Both the position numbers and the translations under genes were made by a program. A DNA stretch of 27,139 nucleotides from SZUA-521 sp041738285. Its GTDB lineage: Bacteria > Pseudomonadota > Gammaproteobacteria > Pseudomonadales > Azotimanducaceae. This document shows, in pieces, positions 23,188 through 27,139 of this stretch (positions are counted from its first letter, which is position 1; every line of letters starts with the position of its first letter). The stretch is from assembly GCA_041738285.1 (NCBI GenBank), contig JBGSQB010000017.1, positions 1-27,139 of the forward strand, read 5' to 3'. The notes under the pieces are model-generated. The model searched no databases, was not told the origin of the DNA, and was given only the letters and a program-made list of their open reading frames with translations.

Positions 23188-24261
23188 ATGCGGCTATCCA
23201 CCTCACGATCACTGCTCTTGGGCTTGGTTGCAACGGCCATCGGATCCGCATCGGCAACATGGGGTGCTGAGGCTGCTGGAGCATGGCAGAAGCTCGTCAT
23301 GCAGCCGTTCTTCGATGGCAACGGCATGGTGACCGCAGCGCTACCCATGCCGGCAGACTGGCAAGTGATGCGCAACGTAGCCGCCGGACAGCCCACCATC
23401 GTTGGTCCGAATGGCATCAGCGTGATCGACTTTCCGGGGCAGAGCTTCCTCTACACGAACGATCCGCAGATGCAGCAGACGTACTATCGCAGCGGTCAGC
23501 AATTGCGGGCCATGCCGGGCGTCGAGCAGCTCATCGCCCAGGACATCGTGCCTTGGGCTGCTGGCCGGGGGTTGAAGCTGCTTGAAGTGTTCGAGGTGGA
23601 GGAGGTGTCGAGAATGGATCGCTGGTACAGCGATCAGTTGTACAAGGCGATGCCGTCCCAGACTGACGTTGTCGCGATCGGTACACAGTGGGTTCACAGC
23701 AATGGCAGTCCATACTTCCTCCTCATTCATCTGTCGGTGAGCAGCGGCGGTGGGTTGCAGACCTGGTACTACTACGCCAGTGGCTTGCAAGCCGAGAAGG
23801 AACACTTCGAGCGGGCCAAAGCGCAGTTGATCTTTGCGCTCGCCAACGCTCGCTACAACCTCGATCAGATTGCAGCCTACAACCAGCGTGAGGCGCAGGC
23901 CGCGGGTCAGAGCTGGGCGGCGCACAATGCGCGCATGGCGCAGAACCAGGCGAACTTCGAAGCCAGCCAGCGTGACTTCGTCAATCGCAGCAACGCGGCC
24001 CATGACGCGATCATGAGCAGCTATCGCGAACGCGGCGCCGCGAGTGACAAGGCACATGAGCAGTTCGTCGATGTCATCACCGAGCGCACCAACGTGGTCG
24101 ATCCGTCGACCGGAACCCAGTACAAAGTGGACAGCGGTGCCAACCAGTACTGGATGAACAACGACGGCAAATACATCAGCACCGATAGCCATACCTACGA
24201 TCCCAACCTCGACGAATCCATGAACAACCAGCGGTGGCAGGGGCTGGAGCCGGTCGAGTGA
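23188..24261 (+). CDS. Exported protein of unknown function
   Basis: A 357-residue protein that I cannot assign. The N-terminus MRLSTSRSLLLGLVATAIGS is a signal peptide with likely cleavage after ASA or GAEA. The mature part has a beta-rich region (residues about 30-205) with several YY/YYY motifs, then a polar helical segment rich in Q, N, A and S (about 205-290), and an end motif VDPSTGTQYKVDSGANQYWMN. GTG 23176 is an alternative start four codons upstream; neither site has a clear ribosome binding site. It precedes the endonuclease-like gene by 14 bases, so both may be secreted and co-expressed. Confidence 0.75.
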   Translation: MRLSTSRSLLLGLVATAIGSASATWGAEAAGAWQKLVMQPFFDGNGMVTAALPMPADWQVMRNVAAGQPTIVGPNGISVIDFPGQSFLYTNDPQMQQTYYRSGQQLRAMPGVEQLIAQDIVPWAAGRGLKLLEVFEVEEVSRMDRWYSDQLYKAMPSQTDVVAIGTQWVHSNGSPYFLLIHLSVSSGGGLQTWYYYASGLQAEKEHFERAKAQLIFALANARYNLDQIAAYNQREAQAAGQSWAAHNARMAQNQANFEASQRDFVNRSNAAHDAIMSSYRERGAASDKAHEQFVDVITERTNVVDPSTGTQYKVDSGANQYWMNNDGKYISTDSHTYDPNLDESMNNQRWQGLEPVE

Positions 24262-24275
24262 TCGAGTAGATCTGC

Positions 24276-25157
24276 TTGCTGTTGGCAACACTTGCGATGC
24301 CATTGCTGCTCTGGAGCGCGGCAGCGAGCAGTGACGTCGCGAGGCCAAATGCGGCACTCACGCAGTTCACGATCGCCACGGTCAACATTCGCGGTCTGCC
24401 TGGGTGGATCAGTGGCGACGATCCCGCGGGACGTATTCCGATTCTGCTCACCAAGCTCGAACCCCTCGACATCGTTCTACTGCAGGAGGACTTCGCCCAT
24501 CAGGCGTTGGTGGATGCACATGCTCGGCAGCCGACGCGTGTTCGCGGCAACACCGGCGCGTCCAATGGGCTGATTCGGGCGGGCGATGGCCTCACGCTGC
24601 TGACCCGATTGGCCACGATCGGCGATCCCCTGCATGCTGCCTACGGCAGCTGCCACGGCTGGTTCAGCGCAGCCAGCGATTGCTTCGCAGACAAGGGCTA
24701 CCTGATGCAGCGGATCAGCTTGTCGGGCGGCATCCGCATCGATGTCTGGACCACCCATCTCGATGCCGGCTCGCATGAACTCGACCGAGCCGCACGCCAG
24801 GATCAACTCGATCGCCTCGCCGAGGCACTGGAAACGCATAGCCGGGGCCAGGCAATCGTCATCGGCGGCGATTTCAACCTGAACTGGAACGATGCGGACG
24901 ACCGCGACCAGTTGCGGCAATGGCTCTCCCGCACGGGCCTGTCGATTGCGGTACTGACGCCCGAAGGCGCGCGGGAGAGGCGCGTCGACTACCTGTTTAC
25001 GCGCGCTGCGCTCGACTCGGAGCTCGTGTGTGACGAAGGCGGTATCGTCCCCGATCTCTCGGGCCCGACCGATGCGCCACTGACAGATCATCCCGCGCTG
25101 CGTTCGACCTGCCGAGTACTCACGACGAAGGCGTTGGATCTGTCACCGGATCGGTGA
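24276..25157 (+). CDS. Exported endonuclease/exonuclease/phosphatase-fold protein
   Basis: A 293-residue EEP-superfamily enzyme (DNase I/sphingomyelinase/inositol-phosphatase fold). The N-terminal MLLATLAMPLLLWSAAASS is a hydrophobic signal sequence. Metal and catalytic residues visible: N37 (TVNIRG), E71 (LLQEDF), H161 (WTTHLDAG), D197 and N199 (GGDFNLN) and the terminal D-H pair in LTDHPAL. It therefore cleaves phosphodiester or phosphoester bonds of nucleic acid, lipid or inositol phosphate outside the cytoplasm; the substrate is unclear. The start is uncertain: TTG 24276 follows an in-frame stop at 24267, and ATG 24297 would shorten the signal peptide. Its last 38 bases overlap the convergent MFS gene. 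Confidence 0.85.
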   Translation: MLLATLAMPLLLWSAAASSDVARPNAALTQFTIATVNIRGLPGWISGDDPAGRIPILLTKLEPLDIVLLQEDFAHQALVDAHARQPTRVRGNTGASNGLIRAGDGLTLLTRLATIGDPLHAAYGSCHGWFSAASDCFADKGYLMQRISLSGGIRIDVWTTHLDAGSHELDRAARQDQLDRLAEALETHSRGQAIVIGGDFNLNWNDADDRDQLRQWLSRTGLSIAVLTPEGARERRVDYLFTRAALDSELVCDEGGIVPDLSGPTDAPLTDHPALRSTCRVLTTKALDLSPDR

Positions 25158-26835
25158 GGTCTGCTGCACCACCGGTGCCGGTAGGCAGCGATCCGGTCTG
25201 GCGCTCGATCATCCGTCGCACGCGGGGTGCATCGGACCCGCGATGGAGAGCTCGAATGCGCTGTGGAATGTCTGCGTCGTGCTGCGTCAACCGATTGTTG
25301 TGACGAATATAGTCGAGCCACGTCGGCGTTTCGTAGCGCTCGATCCAGACTTCCGCGTCGGCCAGATCGCGCAGCAATGTCCAGTTGAGTGCGCCGTCGC
25401 GGCGACGGATGCGCCGTCGCTCCGACATGGCCGCGAGAAATTCGAGCACATCCTCCTGGCGGATCACGTAGTCAATGGTGACCACAACCGGACCTGTGCG
25501 CGCCTGAACAGGCACTGCCGTATCCGGTGCTGTCCATTGGCGCAATGGGTCGAGGTTCATGGCTTCGGTCTGTGCCAGTGGCAGGAAGCGCCCGATCAAC
25601 ACGCACAGCAGCATCACCACCGATGCAAGCAGGAGCGCATCGCTGATGCCGACGCGCTCCGCCACGGCGCCCCACATCCAACTGCCACCCGCCAGGCCAC
25701 TGAATGCCGCCATCTGATACAGGGATACGGCGCGCGCCAGCACCCAGCGTGGTGCGGACATCTGCACCGTGACGTTGAACGTCGATAGCGTCAGCACCCA
25801 GCCGGCGCCAGCGAGCATCAACGCCGCCATGGTCGCAATCAGGTAGGTACTCAGTGCAGATACGGCTGCCGCCAGGGCGAATCCAAATCCCGCCCAACGC
25901 ACGATCGCCTCGATCGACATCACGCGCCGCAGCCGCGCGGTGCTGAACGCGCCGCCGACAGCGCCCACACCGAACGCACCAAGCAGCAATCCAAATGTGA
26001 GCGGTCCACCGCCGATCAATTCCTTTGCGACCAGCGGCATCAGCGCGCTGACCGCGCTGGCGCCGATGCAGAACACCGCGCTGCGCGCGAGTACTGTTCG
26101 AATAGCGGGCGACATCCACACGTAACGAACGCCGGCCGCAACGGCAATGTCGAGCGTTTCGCGTGGCAGCAGTTGCTCGATTACCTGCGGACGCCAGCGC
26201 GCAAGCACCGCGATCAAACCTACGTAGCTCGCAGCATTGACCGCGAACGCGGCCGCGGCGCCTGCGGCGGCAACAATCGCGCCACCGATTGCCGGCCCGA
26301 CACTGCGAGCCAGATTGAAGCCCATGCTGTTCAGCGCGACTGCGCCGGGCAGGTCCGCTCGCGGGACCATGTCACCGACCGATGCCTGCCAAGCCGGTGC
26401 ATTGAATGCGCCGCCGCAACCGATCAGGAACGTGAAGGTGAGCAGCAGCCATGGCGTGATCAATCCCGTCCAGGCGCACACGGCCAGGGCGACCGACATC
26501 GTAAGCATGAACGTCTGTGCGGCCAGCATTACCTTGCGGCGATCGAGGTTGTCGGCCATGGCGCCGGCTACGAGAGACAGCAGCATGATCGGCAAGGTGA
26601 AAGAGGCCTGCACCAACGCCACCATACCGGCGGACTGCGCGAGCGAAATCATCATCCACGAAGCCCCCACCGACTGAATCAAGCCGCCGAGGTTCGAAAC
26701 GGTGCTTGCCAGCCAGATGGAGCGGAACACCGGATGTCGGAAGGGCGACATGGCCGTAATGGGGGCAGGTGTATCCACGGAGTCGGAATCAGATCTGGCT
26801 GTCAATGACGTCGGGTTGGCGGTGTTGGAAAGCAC
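25120..26835 (-). CDS. MFS exporter (MFS_3 / EntS-like) with C-terminal soluble domain
   Basis: A 571-residue major facilitator transporter. After an N-terminal polar region, HPVFRSIWLASTVSNLGGLIQSVG starts the first of about twelve membrane helices; the GAMADNLDRRKVML loop between helices 2 and 3 is the MFS motif-A equivalent. A soluble C-terminal region (about residues 445-571) with VTIDYVIRQEDVLEFLAAM and WLDYIRHNNR is characteristic of the MFS_3 (PF05977) family and is predicted in the cytoplasm. Family relatives include EntS, but no siderophore genes are present, so the exported compound is unknown. GTG 26835 is used; ATG 26751 just before the first helix is an alternative. It overlaps the EEP gene tail-to-tail by 38 bases. 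Confidence 0.88.
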   Translation of the reverse strand: MLSNTANPTSLTARSDSDSVDTPAPITAMSPFRHPVFRSIWLASTVSNLGGLIQSVGASWMMISLAQSAGMVALVQASFTLPIMLLSLVAGAMADNLDRRKVMLAAQTFMLTMSVALAVCAWTGLITPWLLLTFTFLIGCGGAFNAPAWQASVGDMVPRADLPGAVALNSMGFNLARSVGPAIGGAIVAAAGAAAAFAVNAASYVGLIAVLARWRPQVIEQLLPRETLDIAVAAGVRYVWMSPAIRTVLARSAVFCIGASAVSALMPLVAKELIGGGPLTFGLLLGAFGVGAVGGAFSTARLRRVMSIEAIVRWAGFGFALAAAVSALSTYLIATMAALMLAGAGWVLTLSTFNVTVQMSAPRWVLARAVSLYQMAAFSGLAGGSWMWGAVAERVGISDALLLASVVMLLCVLIGRFLPLAQTEAMNLDPLRQWTAPDTAVPVQARTGPVVVTIDYVIRQEDVLEFLAAMSERRRIRRRDGALNWTLLRDLADAEVWIERYETPTWLDYIRHNNRLTQHDADIPQRIRALHRGSDAPRVRRMIERQTGSLPTGTGGAADLTDPVTDPTPSS

Positions 26836-26984
26836 AGTGTACGGGCTGCCACGGTCGTCGGCACGCGGATGCGAAGGCGTTCATGAATCGTTCAAGTTGG
26901 TTCGGATATTGTGCGTTCGTCAACCGAGCCGCGTGTGTTGCGTTGTAGTGCCCGACCGACCAAGAAACCAAGGAGATGAACACC

Positions 26985-27139
26985 ATGTTTCAGTTCGCCA
27001 AGAAAGCCGTCGCCGTCGGCGTCGTCATCGCATCGGCCGGTATGCTGGTCAGCGCGGCCGCCGCCGCAGATGCGCCAGGTAGAGCGGGCAAGCAAGTGGC
27101 GTCGGCCCAGGCAGGCCCGGACGGGCAGCGCAGCCACAC
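26985..27139 (+). CDS. Small secreted protein, N-terminus (partial)
   Basis: The frame runs off the right edge after 51 codons. It begins MFQFAKKAVAVGVVIASAGM, a basic n-region plus hydrophobic core, with likely cleavage at an Ala-rich segment near residue 28-29 (AAAAAD). The remainder is Ala/Gly-rich (PGRAGKQVASAQAGPDG). AAGGAG (26970-26975) lies nine bases before ATG 26985; ATG 26976 directly abuts it and is too close to be used. The 149-base gap upstream (divergent to the MFS gene) includes a TTCATGAA palindrome (26879-26886) but no promoter that I can support. Function unknown. Confidence 0.65.
   Translation, partial: MFQFAKKAVAVGVVIASAGMLVSAAAAADAPGRAGKQVASAQAGPDGQRSH

Noticed and set aside
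25120..26835. MFS protein as a dedicated siderophore exporter (EntS)
   Set aside because: The MFS_3 family is broad and no siderophore synthesis gene is present.
1..27139. tRNA, rRNA, CRISPR arrays, IS elements, prophage genes
   Set aside because: Scanned by eye on both strands; no cloverleaf-like cluster, no spaced direct repeats and no transposase or integrase motif in any frame. A covariance-model scan would be needed for certainty.

Overview
The window looks like chromosomal DNA from a high-GC proteobacterium, most likely a gammaproteobacterium related to the Steroidobacter/Nevskia type of hydrophobic-compound degrader. This rests on G/C-rich third codon positions, dense gene packing with ATGA overlaps, a rhombosortase with a GlyGly-CTERM partner (a mainly gammaproteobacterial system), and a family mix rich in CoA-dependent catabolism. 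The taxonomic call is inference; there is no rRNA or other phylogenetic marker here.

Layout. (1) 1-798: tail of an upstream gene, then a VOC-fold (glyoxalase/extradiol-dioxygenase-like) protein. (2) 841-1452: a glutathione S-transferase on the minus strand, with a striking 38-bp composite palindrome upstream (1472-1509). (3) 1534-5934: plus-strand operon of SDR, a fused N-terminal domain/alpha-beta hydrolase, and two translationally coupled acyl-CoA dehydrogenases that look like a heteromeric pair. (4) 5963-10450: minus-strand operon of SDR, acyl-CoA ligase, a crotonase lacking the canonical glutamates, and a class I/II aminotransferase. (5) 10575-11105 VOC protein; 11102-12112 aldo/keto reductase (minus); 12218-13762 large Rieske oxygenase alpha subunit. 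(6) 13784-15174 minus: rhombotarget lipoprotein followed by rhombosortase, a surface-protein processing pair. (7) 15329-20203: plus-strand operon of ACAD11-like dehydrogenase, PECR-like SDR, O-methyltransferase and an exported amidohydrolase. (8) 20218-22726: SnoaL/NTF2-like protein (minus), a hairpin-rich divergent region, a small Cys4 protein and a GMC oxidoreductase. (9) 22731-27139: DUF454 membrane protein, an exported protein of unknown function, an exported endonuclease/exonuclease/phosphatase-fold protein, an MFS_3 exporter and the start of a small secreted protein.

How the genes may work together. The first ~22 kb holds the parts for breaking down a large hydrophobic, probably alicyclic or isoprenoid/steroid-like carboxylate: ring hydroxylation (Rieske), alcohol/ketone chemistry (SDRs, AKR, GMC), CoA activation (ligase), alpha,beta-dehydrogenation (three ACADs), hydration or isomerisation (crotonase), hydrolysis, and VOC/SnoaL-type proteins. 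The substrate cannot be read from sequence. No thiolase, no Rieske reductase or ferredoxin and no transcriptional regulator is present, so the pathway must depend on genes elsewhere. No tRNA, rRNA, CRISPR array, transposase or phage gene was seen. The clearest non-metabolic system is the rhombosortase/rhombotarget pair.
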